Shown piece after piece: positions 54,617-63,846 of a stretch of 64,000 bases of DNA. The position numbers and the translations under genes are program-made. This DNA is from Lactobacillus mulieris. Its GTDB lineage: Bacteria; Bacillota; Bacilli; Lactobacillales; Lactobacillaceae. The notes under the pieces were generated by a model, which made no database searches, was not told the DNA's origin, and saw only the letters and a program-made list of their open reading frames with translations. Where the stretch lies: positions 46,956 through 110,955 of the forward strand of contig NZ_SDGL01000007.1 of assembly GCF_007095465.1 (NCBI RefSeq). Direction: 5' to 3'. The number at the start of each line of letters is the position of its first letter. Positions within the stretch are counted from its first letter, which is position 1.

Positions 54617-55060
54617 ATGTACTCTATCGGTCAAGTAGCAAAAATGTTTGATTTGCCAATTTCTACCTTGCGTTATTATGATAAAGAAGGCCTTTTTCCA
54701 GACATGCAAAGAAAGGGCAATCAACGTATTTTCACTGAAGCTGAATTAGAATGTTTACGGGTAATTGCTTGCATGAAAAAATCCGGCTTAGAAATTAAGG
54801 ATATCAAGCAATATTTTGACTGGTGCCGTGAAGGAAGTTCAACATATAAATTAAGACAAGAATTATTCCTCAAGCAACGCAGTGAAATTGAAGATGAAAT
54901 AAAAAAACTTCAAGCAACTAAAGCCATGCTTGATTTTAAATGCTGGTATTACGACCAACTCATTGATCAAAAAGTCAAAGACGAAGCTGAATTGCAAACT
55001 AAAATTGCTCAAAAAGATATGCCAACACCAGTCAAGAAAGCTTATGAATTAAGTCATTAA
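54617..55060 (+). CDS. MerR-family regulator, AdhR/NmlR-like
   Basis: A 147-residue MerR regulator: YSIGQVAKMFDLPISTLRYYDKEGLF winged-helix core (residues 2-27; motif shown in part here as SIGQVAKMFDLPISTLRYY), then a dimerisation coiled coil. Cys52 in VIACMKKSG matches the thiol sensor of AdhR-type proteins, which respond to reactive aldehydes; further cysteines occur at about 46 and 70. It is divergent from the alcohol dehydrogenase it presumably activates. Confidence 0.88.
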   Translation: MYSIGQVAKMFDLPISTLRYYDKEGLFPDMQRKGNQRIFTEAELECLRVIACMKKSGLEIKDIKQYFDWCREGSSTYKLRQELFLKQRSEIEDEIKKLQATKAMLDFKCWYYDQLIDQKVKDEAELQTKIAQKDMPTPVKKAYELSH

Positions 55061-55090
55061 AAAATTCCTGAGAAAATCTCAGGAATTTTT
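55061..55090 (+). terminator. Terminator of the MerR gene
   Basis: Arms AAAATTCCTGAGA and TCTCAGGAATTTT with an AAA loop and a T-run. Confidence 0.85.
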
Positions 55091-55199
55091 GTTTATATTT
55101 TTGTTTTTCCAAACAAATCGTTAATGTCATCAATAACTATTGTAGCAAAATTAATCACTATCACTTCTGCTATTCTTATATGGTTTCTCATTAACAAGC

Positions 55200-55415
55200 T
55201 TATTTCAAATTTTGACGGATTATATCCATAATTTCCGCATCGCTTAAGCTAAACTTTGAACCAACAGACTTCTTGATTTGTCTAAACAAATCTGACTCAT
55301 TAACCTCTGGTCTCATTTCTTTGATTGTAGCTGTTAGAGCCTTCACCGTGTTCTTTTGCTCTTCTCTTCTTGCTACTGCTGTTTCTTCCTTCATACGTAA
55401 TTCTGCTGTTCTCAT
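55200..55415 (-). CDS. Free-standing Rpn C-terminal domain (orphan RpnS-like protein)
   Basis: 71 residues beginning MRTAELRMKEETAVARREE and ending FSLSDAEIMDIIRQNLK. It equals the C-terminal tail module of Rpn proteins without any nuclease domain, 20 bp after the stop of Rpn copy 2. AAAGGAGAAACCTT precedes its ATG, the same signal found inside both rpn genes. Either a separate antitoxin-like gene or a displaced tail from an earlier recombination; its ending is closer to copy 1 than to copy 2. Confidence 0.6.
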   Translation of the reverse strand: MRTAELRMKEETAVARREEQKNTVKALTATIKEMRPEVNESDLFRQIKKSVGSKFSLSDAEIMDIIRQNLK

Positions 55416-55429
55416 AAGGTTTCTCCTTT
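55343..55429. repeat. 87-bp direct repeat, copy a (orphan tail start)
   Basis: Nearly identical (about two differences) to 55555-55641. It covers the ribosome-binding site, ATG and first 24 codons of the tail module. Confidence 0.85.
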
Positions 55430-55435
55430 AGCAGT

Positions 55436-55627
55436 TTACTTTTCTTTCAAAAGAGATTTTATTTCTTCATCAGAAAGTGAGACATTGGTATTAGCTCTTA
55501 TCCAAGTTAGTCCCTCTGATACTGTTGCATCCGGTTTTAAGGCTTTGAATACCCTCACCGTGTTCTTTTGCTCTTCTCTTCTTGCTACTGCCGTTTCTTC
55601 CTTCATTCGTAATTCTGCTGTTCTCAT
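55436..55627 (-). CDS. Predicted internal-start C-terminal protein of Rpn copy 2
   Basis: In-frame ATG at 55627 (residue 208) seven bases after AGGAG, giving 63 residues. Same logic as the internal start of copy 1. Translation is inferred. Confidence 0.5.
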   Translation of the reverse strand: MRTAELRMKEETAVARREEQKNTVRVFKALKPDATVSEGLTWIRANTNVSLSDEEIKSLLKEK

Positions 55628-56248
55628 AAGGTTTCTCCTTTTTGGATCATCATTATATTCTTGGATTTTATTCTGGATTTCTTTAAAAACTCCTGCTACC
55701 TCTATTTTATCATCGTTCATCAGCTTTTGGAGATTTAACAAATCAACATCGTTAGTGCCTTTCCCTTTTGAATTAATGATAATGTTCTCTGTATTGTTCT
55801 TCAGCTGAATGTTCTTGTCTTCATCATCGTACAAGTGAAAACTATACCGCAACTTTCCTTTACCAAAGGGATCAAAAGCACAAAGAAAAATTAGATAGGT
55901 TCTAGACAGCGAAGTATACGGTTCTCCGCGATCTAAAGTGTCCCGATCCATCGAGGATTGATAATACCGCATTCGTGGCCCAATGTCATGATTGTTATTA
56001 ACTTGCATTTCAAGATCATATAAGTTACCCGCTTGATCCTTAACTGCAATGTCTAAACGAACTGACTTACTTTGCTTGTCACTCTTAGTCCCCAATTCTT
56101 TTTGGGCATCAATATTTTTTACCGAAACCACATTCACATCAGGTAGCACTGCCTGAATAATAGCTTTGCAAAATCTCTTGTTTTGCATAATACTACCAAA
56201 GATTTCATCGTTTGTGAAACCATAAAACTTGTCATCATGATATGACAT
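55436..56248 (-). CDS. Rpn-family PD-(D/E)XK nuclease / putative transposase (copy 2)
   Basis: A 270-residue paralogue of the protein at 2961-3842, very similar through residue 230 (FTNDEIFGSIMQNKRFCKAI; core RLDIAVKD and YDLEMQV). The C-terminal tail differs: after the shared MRTAELRMKEE start it is shorter and ends VSLSDEEIKSLLKEK. It has an internal start like copy 1. The orphan tail follows downstream. Confidence 0.85.
   Translation of the reverse strand: MSYHDDKFYGFTNDEIFGSIMQNKRFCKAIIQAVLPDVNVVSVKNIDAQKELGTKSDKQSKSVRLDIAVKDQAGNLYDLEMQVNNNHDIGPRMRYYQSSMDRDTLDRGEPYTSLSRTYLIFLCAFDPFGKGKLRYSFHLYDDEDKNIQLKNNTENIIINSKGKGTNDVDLLNLQKLMNDDKIEVAGVFKEIQNKIQEYNDDPKRRNLMRTAELRMKEETAVARREEQKNTVRVFKALKPDATVSEGLTWIRANTNVSLSDEEIKSLLKEK
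55555..55641. repeat. 87-bp direct repeat, copy b (tail start inside Rpn copy 2)
   Basis: Partner of 55343-55429, 212 bp apart; recombination between them would exchange the C-terminal tail and delete the segment between. Confidence 0.85.
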
Positions 56249-56440
56249 AATTACCTCCAGAGAATTTTATTTACAAATATAAATACAGTAAAAATTACTA
56301 TTTCTCTGTGGTAATTTGAACAGTTATTTAAAAATAAGTTTAATAAAAAACAAGCAACTTATACATTGCTTGTTACTTTAAATCTCCTCATCAACAAAGA
56401 GCTGATTATTTAAATTCTTTCAATTCCCCAATAAAAAACT

Positions 56441-57862
56441 CTATCTTTTTTTATTTATAAATTCTTTAATATCTAACAGAATTTCTGCTTTTAAAAGCAC
56501 AATACATATGGCATAAATAACAATACCAACAAAAATTTCAATTCCTAACATTAACCAAGAATCTTTTAAATTTCTATTCATACCATAGACAGCCACAAAC
56601 ATTACAAAAGAGGAAATTAAATACTTTCCAGACCCATGAAATAATTTATTCAGATTAAGGAAATCTTTAACAACCCATAATTGATATACTGTAACAGCTA
56701 TTTCAGAAATAACTGTTGACCACATTGCTCCATTTAGTCCCCAAAAATGAATTAATGGTACATTCAAAATAATATTAACAATCGCTCCACAAGTTACTGA
56801 AGCAGTAAATTGATGGACCTTCTTTAAAGGAATTAGATATTGAACTCCTAAAACATTACTCCAAGCTATCATTAAAATTACAATAGATTCAATCATCATT
56901 GCTGGACCAACAGGTTCATATCCAGGACCATAATATTTCGTAGCTAAAGTAGTAGAAACTGCAGCTAAGCCAAAAAACATTGGATATGAAATTGCGGATA
57001 CAAAATTAAAGGATTTATACAACATCTTATTTACTATATGCATATCTCCTTTTGAAACAGCATTTGCCACGTGAGGTAGCATTACTGTTCCAGTTGCTGT
57101 TACTAAAGCTAAAATCAGTTTTACTAAATTATCAGAATATTGATAGTATCCAGAAGCTTTCTCTGCAACCATTGCACCAAGCATAGTTTTATTCAATTGC
57201 ACATAAATTTGAGTAGCTATTTGTGGTATAAATAATTCAATCATTGGCAAGAAATGTGGCCATGGATTCATTTCTCTTAAATTTACTTTTATTATATTTT
57301 CTTTCAAATTAGGCCACAAAGTTAAGTTTCCTACTAATGTAGAAACTGCTAAAACAATTATATATAAAGTTACATCATTTGGACCTTTAATCAAAAGAAA
57401 AATTGCTATCATAGAGAGAATTTTTACGAAAGAATTTTTTAATACCGTTACTTTAAAATTTTCAATACCTTCATAAAACCACGATATGTCAAATGCAACG
57501 GCAATCAGATTAAGAGATTGCGCCCACATATATTGTGGTTGTCGAGTGTAAAATAGCATAAACACACAAAAAGCAATCCAGGCAATTAAGGTCATAATAG
57601 TTTTAACTATTTGAATTTCCCAAAATGTTTGCGATTTTTTATATTTATTCTCTCTTACATAAGCAATTTGGCGATTCCCATAATATCCTATCCCCATACT
57701 TGCAAGAAGAACAAAATATTGAATAATCGAATTAGTAAAAGCATTAGCACCAACACCTTCAGGGCGAAGCACTCTACTTACATAAGCAGATGTAATCAAA
57801 GGCACGATAATTGCTAAAACTTGGTAGCCAACATTATAGAGATAATTTTTAACCACTTTCAT
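56441..57862 (-). CDS. Polysaccharide flippase (Wzx/RfbX type)
   Basis: A 473-residue membrane protein with about 14 helices of the Polysacc_synt/MATE-like group: N-terminal NYLYNVGYQVLAIIVPLITS and YVSRVLRPEGVGANAF. It moves lipid-linked repeat units across the membrane. Last gene of the polysaccharide cluster, six bases after the glycosyltransferase stop. Confidence 0.9.
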   Translation of the reverse strand: MKVVKNYLYNVGYQVLAIIVPLITSAYVSRVLRPEGVGANAFTNSIIQYFVLLASMGIGYYGNRQIAYVRENKYKKSQTFWEIQIVKTIMTLIAWIAFCVFMLFYTRQPQYMWAQSLNLIAVAFDISWFYEGIENFKVTVLKNSFVKILSMIAIFLLIKGPNDVTLYIIVLAVSTLVGNLTLWPNLKENIIKVNLREMNPWPHFLPMIELFIPQIATQIYVQLNKTMLGAMVAEKASGYYQYSDNLVKLILALVTATGTVMLPHVANAVSKGDMHIVNKMLYKSFNFVSAISYPMFFGLAAVSTTLATKYYGPGYEPVGPAMMIESIVILMIAWSNVLGVQYLIPLKKVHQFTASVTCGAIVNIILNVPLIHFWGLNGAMWSTVISEIAVTVYQLWVVKDFLNLNKLFHGSGKYLISSFVMFVAVYGMNRNLKDSWLMLGIEIFVGIVIYAICIVLLKAEILLDIKEFINKKR

Positions 57863-57868
57863 AGAATA

Positions 57869-59023
57869 CTACTCACCATTTTGCTCAAAATTTTCTTCAA
57901 TAAATTCCTTAAAATGCTTTGACCAAGCATTCCAGCTAGTTGAATTTTTGTAAGTTTCTTGTGCTCCATTAGATAACTGGTCAAAAGCTTTTTCTTTATA
58001 TACTTCTTCAATCTTTTTTCCAAAATCTTCTCCAGTTGCTGATAAAGGTAGTCGATATCCATTAACGCCGTTAATAACATAGTCGCCTACCCCCCCAGTT
58101 TCACTAGAAAAGATGGGCATTCCAAACGCGTTAGCTTCAGAAAATACTAAACCTGCGCATTCTGCTCTCGTTGGAAGAATGAAAGCACTACATTCATGAT
58201 ATAAACTCAAATATTTTTCATACTCACTAGCTGAATTTTTATCTAAATAGCCAATGAACTTAACAAAATCTTTACCTTCGATATACTCAGGTTTTACAGT
58301 TGGACCAACAATATACAATTCTGTATTAATGCCTGCTTTATTTAAATATTCAGCAGCAGCAACAGCTATTCTTCCACCTTTACGATCCCATTCTTTACCA
58401 GAAAACAGTAATTTTAAAGTTCTACTTTTATAATCTGGTATCTGAGCAAGTAAACAGTCTTGAGGTACATCAGCACCAAAAGGGAAAATATACGTTTGTT
58501 TAGAATTGGCACCATAATCATTAACAGTTGATTCGGCAGCCCAGTGAGAAGATCTAAAATTAAATTTAGATTTCTTCACCGCTTTTCTCTCAAGCTTATT
58601 GCCTTCATCAATTGCCTTTTTACTGTAACCGAACCAATAATAATCTACCATGATATTAAAAGTTCCATCAGTATAATAAATTGCTGGCACTCTTGCCTTT
58701 AACCCTGCAACGATATCAATTTGTCCGGGAATAAACAATAAGTCATATTTATCTAAGTTTTGATTATTGACAAAAAAGCTATGCACCTTTGACATAACTC
58801 TTGAATGAGTAGATGACCCTTTTCCCTTAGCAATTTTGTATAAAAAACTAGCACATTTTGTAGCTAGTTTATAAATAATACTTTGAGTATTATAAGAAAC
58901 CCACTCAACCTCTGCACCAGCATCTCTAATCGCATGGAAGGTATTATAATAAGTTCCTGACCATGCCATTCTATCTTTTTTAGGATTTACTGGAGAAATA
59001 TAGCCAACCTTAATTTTCTTCAT
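57869..59023 (-). CDS. Glycosyltransferase family 4 protein
   Basis: A 384-residue GT-B enzyme: KLLFSGKEWDRKGG (nucleotide-sugar domain start, about 207-220) and the EX7E-type region AFILPTRAECAGLVFSEA near 290-310. The sugar is unknown. The ATG at 59023 is chosen since GAGGAA in the last codons of glf lies ten bases upstream; a longer reading would overlap glf. Confidence 0.86.
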   Translation of the reverse strand: MKKIKVGYISPVNPKKDRMAWSGTYYNTFHAIRDAGAEVEWVSYNTQSIIYKLATKCASFLYKIAKGKGSSTHSRVMSKVHSFFVNNQNLDKYDLLFIPGQIDIVAGLKARVPAIYYTDGTFNIMVDYYWFGYSKKAIDEGNKLERKAVKKSKFNFRSSHWAAESTVNDYGANSKQTYIFPFGADVPQDCLLAQIPDYKSRTLKLLFSGKEWDRKGGRIAVAAAEYLNKAGINTELYIVGPTVKPEYIEGKDFVKFIGYLDKNSASEYEKYLSLYHECSAFILPTRAECAGLVFSEANAFGMPIFSSETGGVGDYVINGVNGYRLPLSATGEDFGKKIEEVYKEKAFDQLSNGAQETYKNSTSWNAWSKHFKEFIEENFEQNGE

Positions 59024-59030
59024 ACTTAAA

Positions 59031-60143
59031 TTATTCCTCAAACTCATTCTTCACTGCTTCAAGTGCAGCTGCAATTACTTGATCCATGTTGTAGTACTTG
59101 TATTGACCTAAACGACCACCAAAGATAACCTTGTCTTGCTTACCAGCAAGTTCAGCATATTGCTTGTATAAATCGTTGTTACGGTCATTGTTTACTGGGT
59201 AATAAGGTTCATCCCCGCGCTTCCAATCAGCAGGATATTCACGGGTAATGATAGTCTTATTTTCATCCCCTTTACCGAATTCAAAGTGCTTATGTTCAAT
59301 AATTCTAGTATAAGGAATTTCGGCTTCAGTATAGTTAATTACGGCATTACCTTGATAGTTACCGACATTCTTTTCTTCAGTTTCAAATCGAAGTGAACGA
59401 TATTCAAGTTCACCCAACTTATAATCAAAGAACTTATCAATCATGCCAGTATATACAACTTTGTCAAAGTTATTTAAGTATTCTTCCTTTTTGTCAAAGA
59501 AGTCAGTATTTAATTCAACAGTAATATTTGGATGATCAATCATCTTTTCAACCATCTTGGTGTATCCACCAATTGGAATACCTTGATAATCATCATTGAA
59601 ATAGTTGTTATCATAAGTTAAACGCACTGGAAGACGTTTAATAATGAAAGCCGGAAGTTCTGTTGCTTTTCTGCCCCATTGCTTTTCAGTGTAACCTTTG
59701 ATTAGCTTTTCATAAATATCTCTACCAATTAATGAAATAGCTTGCTCTTCAAGATTCTTAGGTTCTTTTCCAGCCATTTCTTGACGTTGTTCATTAATCT
59801 TGTCCATAGCTTCTTGTGGAGTTCTTACTCCCCACATTTCACTAAAAGTATTCATATTGAATGGTAAGTTATACATATGTCCCTTGTAATTAGCCACAGG
59901 GCAATTAGTATAACGGTTAAATTCAGCAAATTGATGAACATAGTTCCAAACTTTTTTATTTGAAGTATGGAAAATGTGAGCACCATATTGGTGAACCTGA
60001 ATTTCATCTACTTTTTTAGTGTAGATATTACCTGCAATATGATTGCGTCTTTCAATAATTGTAACTTTATTTCCACGATTAGCAGCTTCACGTGCGAAAA
60101 CTGCACCAAAAAGGCCAGCGCCTACTATAAGATAATTTTTCAT
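59031..60143 (-). CDS. glf: UDP-galactopyranose mutase
   Basis: A 370-residue flavoenzyme interconverting UDP-galactopyranose and UDP-galactofuranose. Seen: FAD loop VGAGLFGAVFAREAA, RRNHIAGNIYT, YGAHIFHTSNKKVWNYV, and the C-terminal GRLGQYKYYNMDQVI. It shows that the surface polymer contains galactofuranose. AAGGAATAAA precedes the ATG. Confidence 0.96.
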   Translation of the reverse strand: MKNYLIVGAGLFGAVFAREAANRGNKVTIIERRNHIAGNIYTKKVDEIQVHQYGAHIFHTSNKKVWNYVHQFAEFNRYTNCPVANYKGHMYNLPFNMNTFSEMWGVRTPQEAMDKINEQRQEMAGKEPKNLEEQAISLIGRDIYEKLIKGYTEKQWGRKATELPAFIIKRLPVRLTYDNNYFNDDYQGIPIGGYTKMVEKMIDHPNITVELNTDFFDKKEEYLNNFDKVVYTGMIDKFFDYKLGELEYRSLRFETEEKNVGNYQGNAVINYTEAEIPYTRIIEHKHFEFGKGDENKTIITREYPADWKRGDEPYYPVNNDRNNDLYKQYAELAGKQDKVIFGGRLGQYKYYNMDQVIAAALEAVKNEFEE

Positions 60144-60176
60144 TTTATTCCTTTATTAAAACCTAAGATATTCTAA

Positions 60177-61136
60177 TCAATAATTAGGGTCAACTCTTTT
60201 TCCCATCCGATGTTTCATTCCATCCCTATATGCCTTCCAAATAAGTGGCACATTACTCTTTACATGATGATCACGTACAGCAAGAAGCATCGTTTGCAAA
60301 CATAATAACCTTGGGCTTATATGCTTAACACACCAATTTTCACCATATTTTCTATCAAAAACAATATTATTTCTTAAACGATAATACATTCTCCAATTAT
60401 ATGGCTTATTACCTAAATCTCCTGCTTTAGGAGGTAATTGTCTATTTAAAATGGCATTTGTCACATATAAAATCTTAGTATACTTTAAAATTCTTTGTGA
60501 GTAATCAGTATCATCATATAATATGAAGAATTCAGCATCTGGTGTCCCAACTTGTCTTACTAAGTTAGTATCGAACAAAGGTCCTTCAAATGCCATATCT
60601 ACTACAGAATATGTTTCTTTTTCTGTAGGATTAGATATAGTATCTTTACGCCACCACGTCCAAAACTTTCTCCAATTCTTCATATCTATATTAGTACAAA
60701 TAGAGTCAGTATAACCTGGACCAACTCGTCTCGGAATGACAGCTTTGACTTTTTCCTTTTTTAAATATTTAAGAAGTTCTTCTAAGCAATTACTTGTCGG
60801 AGCAACATCATCATCCATAATCCAAATATAATCACTATCGAATTGACTTAAGTATTTAAATGAAGCTGAAAAGCCGCCAGCTCCTCCTAAATTTTCAGAT
60901 GATAAAAACGTTATCAATTTTTGGTTAGGATAAACATCTTTTAGCTCCATTTCACTTTTTACAGTTGTAAAGCCTGAATTTTCTAAATACTTATCAGTAC
61001 CATCAATACTTGCATTGTTATAAACAAAAATTTTATGAATTGGATAATTTTGTTTTTGTAGTGCATCTAAAGCCTTTTTTAAGCATTCCAGACGATTATA
61101 CGTTACTAAAATAACATCTACTTTCACATTTTCCAT
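60177..61136 (-). CDS. Glycosyltransferase family 2, galactofuranosyltransferase-like
   Basis: A 319-residue GT-A enzyme: VDVILVTYNRLECLKKAL at the N terminus, IMDDDVAP as the metal-binding DXD motif, and later FFILYDDTDYSQR with the likely base. The pattern resembles GlfT-type Galf transferases, which fits the neighbouring glf. ATG 61136 behind GGAG is preferred; an upstream ATG at 61178 overlaps the previous stop (TAATG). Confidence 0.85.
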   Translation of the reverse strand: MENVKVDVILVTYNRLECLKKALDALQKQNYPIHKIFVYNNASIDGTDKYLENSGFTTVKSEMELKDVYPNQKLITFLSSENLGGAGGFSASFKYLSQFDSDYIWIMDDDVAPTSNCLEELLKYLKKEKVKAVIPRRVGPGYTDSICTNIDMKNWRKFWTWWRKDTISNPTEKETYSVVDMAFEGPLFDTNLVRQVGTPDAEFFILYDDTDYSQRILKYTKILYVTNAILNRQLPPKAGDLGNKPYNWRMYYRLRNNIVFDRKYGENWCVKHISPRLLCLQTMLLAVRDHHVKSNVPLIWKAYRDGMKHRMGKRVDPNY

Positions 61137-61177
61137 TCTGTTCACTCCCATAATTATTTGATTAGCGTATGAAAACA

Positions 61178-62179
61178 TTATTTTTCATACGATGATTTTT
61201 CAGGAAAAATATTATCTAAATATTCACTTAATTTTTTATCAGTTGCGTCTGGATTACTAATGTTTGCACTATCATTGATACACATTACTTTGGGTAATTT
61301 ACTTTCAAAAGTTGCCCATACCTCCGCCTGCTTATCATCCGCTAATGAATAAAATTTTCCTAATTTTTCATTATTTCTAATGAAGAATTTCCCCGTAGCT
61401 AATTGCCAATATCTCATAAGCCAAACAGAAACATTTCGAGCATCTCGGAATCTCGAATATGTAGTTGCCTTTAATTCATCCTGAGAAATATTTTGAATTT
61501 CTTCAAAAGTTGATTTTAAAAAACTTAAAGGTAAATGCGGATCGAAAAAACCACAAGTGAATTTTGAAGGCAGTTGTAATCCTGTTCTAATAACTGCTTT
61601 TAAACCATTTTTGAGTGAAAGCATTTTTCCATTTTTCAACAACTCTTTTTTGGTAAAGTGCTCATTAATTACCATCATATCATTAACTTGAAAATTGCCT
61701 GTTCCACCTCGTACAGCAACAATCGGATTTAGTTGCGCTATATCACACGGAAGATTATTTTTAAAAAAATCCTCTGATGTTGTAGAATTTGTAATATAGA
61801 TATCATCATTAAAATATACGAATTGTTCTGATAAACCTGGAATTTTATATAAGTTAATATCAATTGCATTACTGTTAAATGTGGGCAAAGCATCCTGTGG
61901 AAATATTTGCTTATGATCAATAACTTCTATTTTTGGATGAGCTAAATTTAGCCACTCTGGAACTTGATCATCGGTTACCAGGTAAATTTTATGAACCCAA
62001 GGAGCATTTTTTTCAACGGCTCTAAACCAGTATTTAAAATTATTTCCTGGTCGATAATTTTTACTAGCATTCATTGATTCATCAATTTGTATACTTTTAT
62101 CAAATAGCTTTTTCTTTGCCAACCATTTGGGATCTCCACCATCAACCCATGTAACTACAAAATCAATATTGCTCATCAA
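61178..62179 (-). CDS. Stealth-family sugar-phosphate transferase
   Basis: A 333-residue protein with the conserved Stealth regions: IDFVVTWVDGGDPKW (CR1), FKYWFRAVEKNAPWVHKIYL and FVYFNDDIYI (CR2), NDMMVINEH and the CR3/CR4 region near KFTCGFFDPH. Known members transfer hexose 1-phosphate in capsule synthesis, so the polymer probably has phosphodiester links. Confidence 0.88.
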   Translation of the reverse strand: MMSNIDFVVTWVDGGDPKWLAKKKLFDKSIQIDESMNASKNYRPGNNFKYWFRAVEKNAPWVHKIYLVTDDQVPEWLNLAHPKIEVIDHKQIFPQDALPTFNSNAIDINLYKIPGLSEQFVYFNDDIYITNSTTSEDFFKNNLPCDIAQLNPIVAVRGGTGNFQVNDMMVINEHFTKKELLKNGKMLSLKNGLKAVIRTGLQLPSKFTCGFFDPHLPLSFLKSTFEEIQNISQDELKATTYSRFRDARNVSVWLMRYWQLATGKFFIRNNEKLGKFYSLADDKQAEVWATFESKLPKVMCINDSANISNPDATDKKLSEYLDNIFPEKSSYEK

Positions 62180-62204
62180 AAAGGTCCCTTCTATACTTAA
62201 TTAA

Positions 62205-63356
62205 TTATATTTGAGTATATATGTTTTCAAAATTACTCCAAAAGGCATCTAAAGAAAATTCTTTTTCAACTCTAAGTCGTGCGGCTTTGCCAAAGTTAAT
62301 GTAATGCTGATTTTCAAGTAATATCTTAACTTTACTTTGCAAATCAGAGGTATCACAAACTTTTGCTAACAATCCTGTCTCTCCATCTTTAATCATTTCC
62401 ACCGCACCACCATGTTTATAAGAAACTACTGGATTACCTGAAGCCATCGCTTCTAATACAACTGTTGGTAATGGATCTGGATTAGTACTCGGCAAAACCA
62501 ATATATCCATCAAACTTTGAACAGCATTATTATCTGTTCTAAATTCAGAATATATAATTCTTTTAGAATTATAATTTTTTATTTTTTCTTTTAATTCTTT
62601 TACTCGCCATTCCTGACCTGAGAAAGCACTTCCAACCACAAATAAATACAAATTGGAATATTCGTTTAGAAGAGGCGTTAAAGCTTCAAGGAAATCATTC
62701 TGGCCTTTCCAGGCATTAATACGACCTATTACACCCACATTAATTGAATCTGAAGGTATATTCCATTCTTTCCTTAATGAATCAGTATTTATCGTGGGCG
62801 AAAATTGATTTGTATCAACCCCATTATATACAACCGCTATTTTACTAGAATCTACTTTTCCAAAACTTACTAAGTGTTTTTTTACAGCCTGAGAAACTGC
62901 TACAACTTTATCAGCATATTTATTAACTAAACATGCAAGTAATTTGGCTATTGGAGTTGGACGTTCTAAAATTTCATGAACATGCCAAATTAACCTTGCA
63001 TTTAGTTTTTTCTTTAGCATAATTCCCTCTAGAACAGCTAATGTATTTACATGGATTAAATCAATTGCAATTCTTTGTTCATCAAGTAGTTCAATTATTT
63101 GTTTGCACGCTTTTTGATAAGATGACACATAGTTATAAATACCTCGAGGATTAAAATATTTTCTTCTCAAAATAGGGTATTTAATAACAAAAGTTGAAAT
63201 TCCAGCACTTTTTAATTTTGAAACAAGTGGACCATCAGTTGGTAAAACAACGATTGGACGAAAACGTTCTTTATCAAGACCAGAAACTAATTCTAGTAAA
63301 ATCTTATCTGCGCCGTACATTTCAGCACCAGCATGTAAATAAAGGATGTTTTTCAT
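62205..63356 (-). CDS. Glycosyltransferase family 4 protein
   Basis: A 383-residue GT-B enzyme: HAGAEMYGADKILLELV at the N terminus, VGVIGRINAWKGQNDFLEAL at the donor domain, and the EX7E motif in DPLPTVVLEAMASGNPVV. Donor sugar unknown; it acts in the same polysaccharide pathway. Confidence 0.9.
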   Translation of the reverse strand: MKNILYLHAGAEMYGADKILLELVSGLDKERFRPIVVLPTDGPLVSKLKSAGISTFVIKYPILRRKYFNPRGIYNYVSSYQKACKQIIELLDEQRIAIDLIHVNTLAVLEGIMLKKKLNARLIWHVHEILERPTPIAKLLACLVNKYADKVVAVSQAVKKHLVSFGKVDSSKIAVVYNGVDTNQFSPTINTDSLRKEWNIPSDSINVGVIGRINAWKGQNDFLEALTPLLNEYSNLYLFVVGSAFSGQEWRVKELKEKIKNYNSKRIIYSEFRTDNNAVQSLMDILVLPSTNPDPLPTVVLEAMASGNPVVSYKHGGAVEMIKDGETGLLAKVCDTSDLQSKVKILLENQHYINFGKAARLRVEKEFSLDAFWSNFENIYTQI

Positions 63357-63372
63357 TTATTCTTTACCAACC

Positions 63373-63846
63373 TTATCTCTTCTTTATAACTTTATCTCTT
63401 TTATCATAAACAACAGAATTTTTAGCAATATCTTTGGTCACTAAAGTTCCAGCCCCAATTACTGAACCTGAACCAATCGTAACCCCATCAAGTATAATGA
63501 CTCCACTACCAATCCAACAATTATCTTCAACAGTTATTCCTTTATTGTTCACACCTTGTTCTTTAATGGAAATTCCTTTCTCATTAAAGTTATGATTTTC
63601 AGCAAAAAAAGATACTCTTGGTCCAATCATCACATTCTTGCCGATTTTAATTTTTCCCGCACAGCCTACATAACCTAGTGGACCAATTGAAGAATTATCT
63701 CCCATTTCTAAGCCATAACCAATCTTACCAACTCCGTAATAACTTGATGGTCTAATGCTTGTAAAACGGCCAATTGTTACATTATCTCCCAAATGTATTC
63801 CATTTGTAGAAAGGGCCTGTATTTCAGAATAATCTTCGAATTTCAC
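63373..63846 (-). CDS. Hexapeptide-repeat acetyltransferase (start uncertain, possibly 5' damaged)
   Basis: 157 residues of left-handed beta-helix: many [IV]G-x-x hexapeptides, AENHNF with the catalytic histidine, and WIGSGVIILDGVTIG. It would O-acetylate the polysaccharide or a precursor sugar. The GTG at 63846 has a poor ribosome-binding site, and the frame continues upstream with family-like sequence (LLFIGKKVSITHKKNIFCGK) to a TGA near 63925 without a start codon. The 5' end may be frameshifted. Confidence 0.8.
   Translation of the reverse strand: MKFEDYSEIQALSTNGIHLGDNVTIGRFTSIRPSSYYGVGKIGYGLEMGDNSSIGPLGYVGCAGKIKIGKNVMIGPRVSFFAENHNFNEKGISIKEQGVNNKGITVEDNCWIGSGVIILDGVTIGSGSVIGAGTLVTKDIAKNSVVYDKRDKVIKKR

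Noticed and set aside
54617..55060. Mercury or multidrug MerR regulator
   Set aside because: It lacks the mercury cysteine pattern, and the divergent partner is an alcohol dehydrogenase, so an AdhR-like role fits better.
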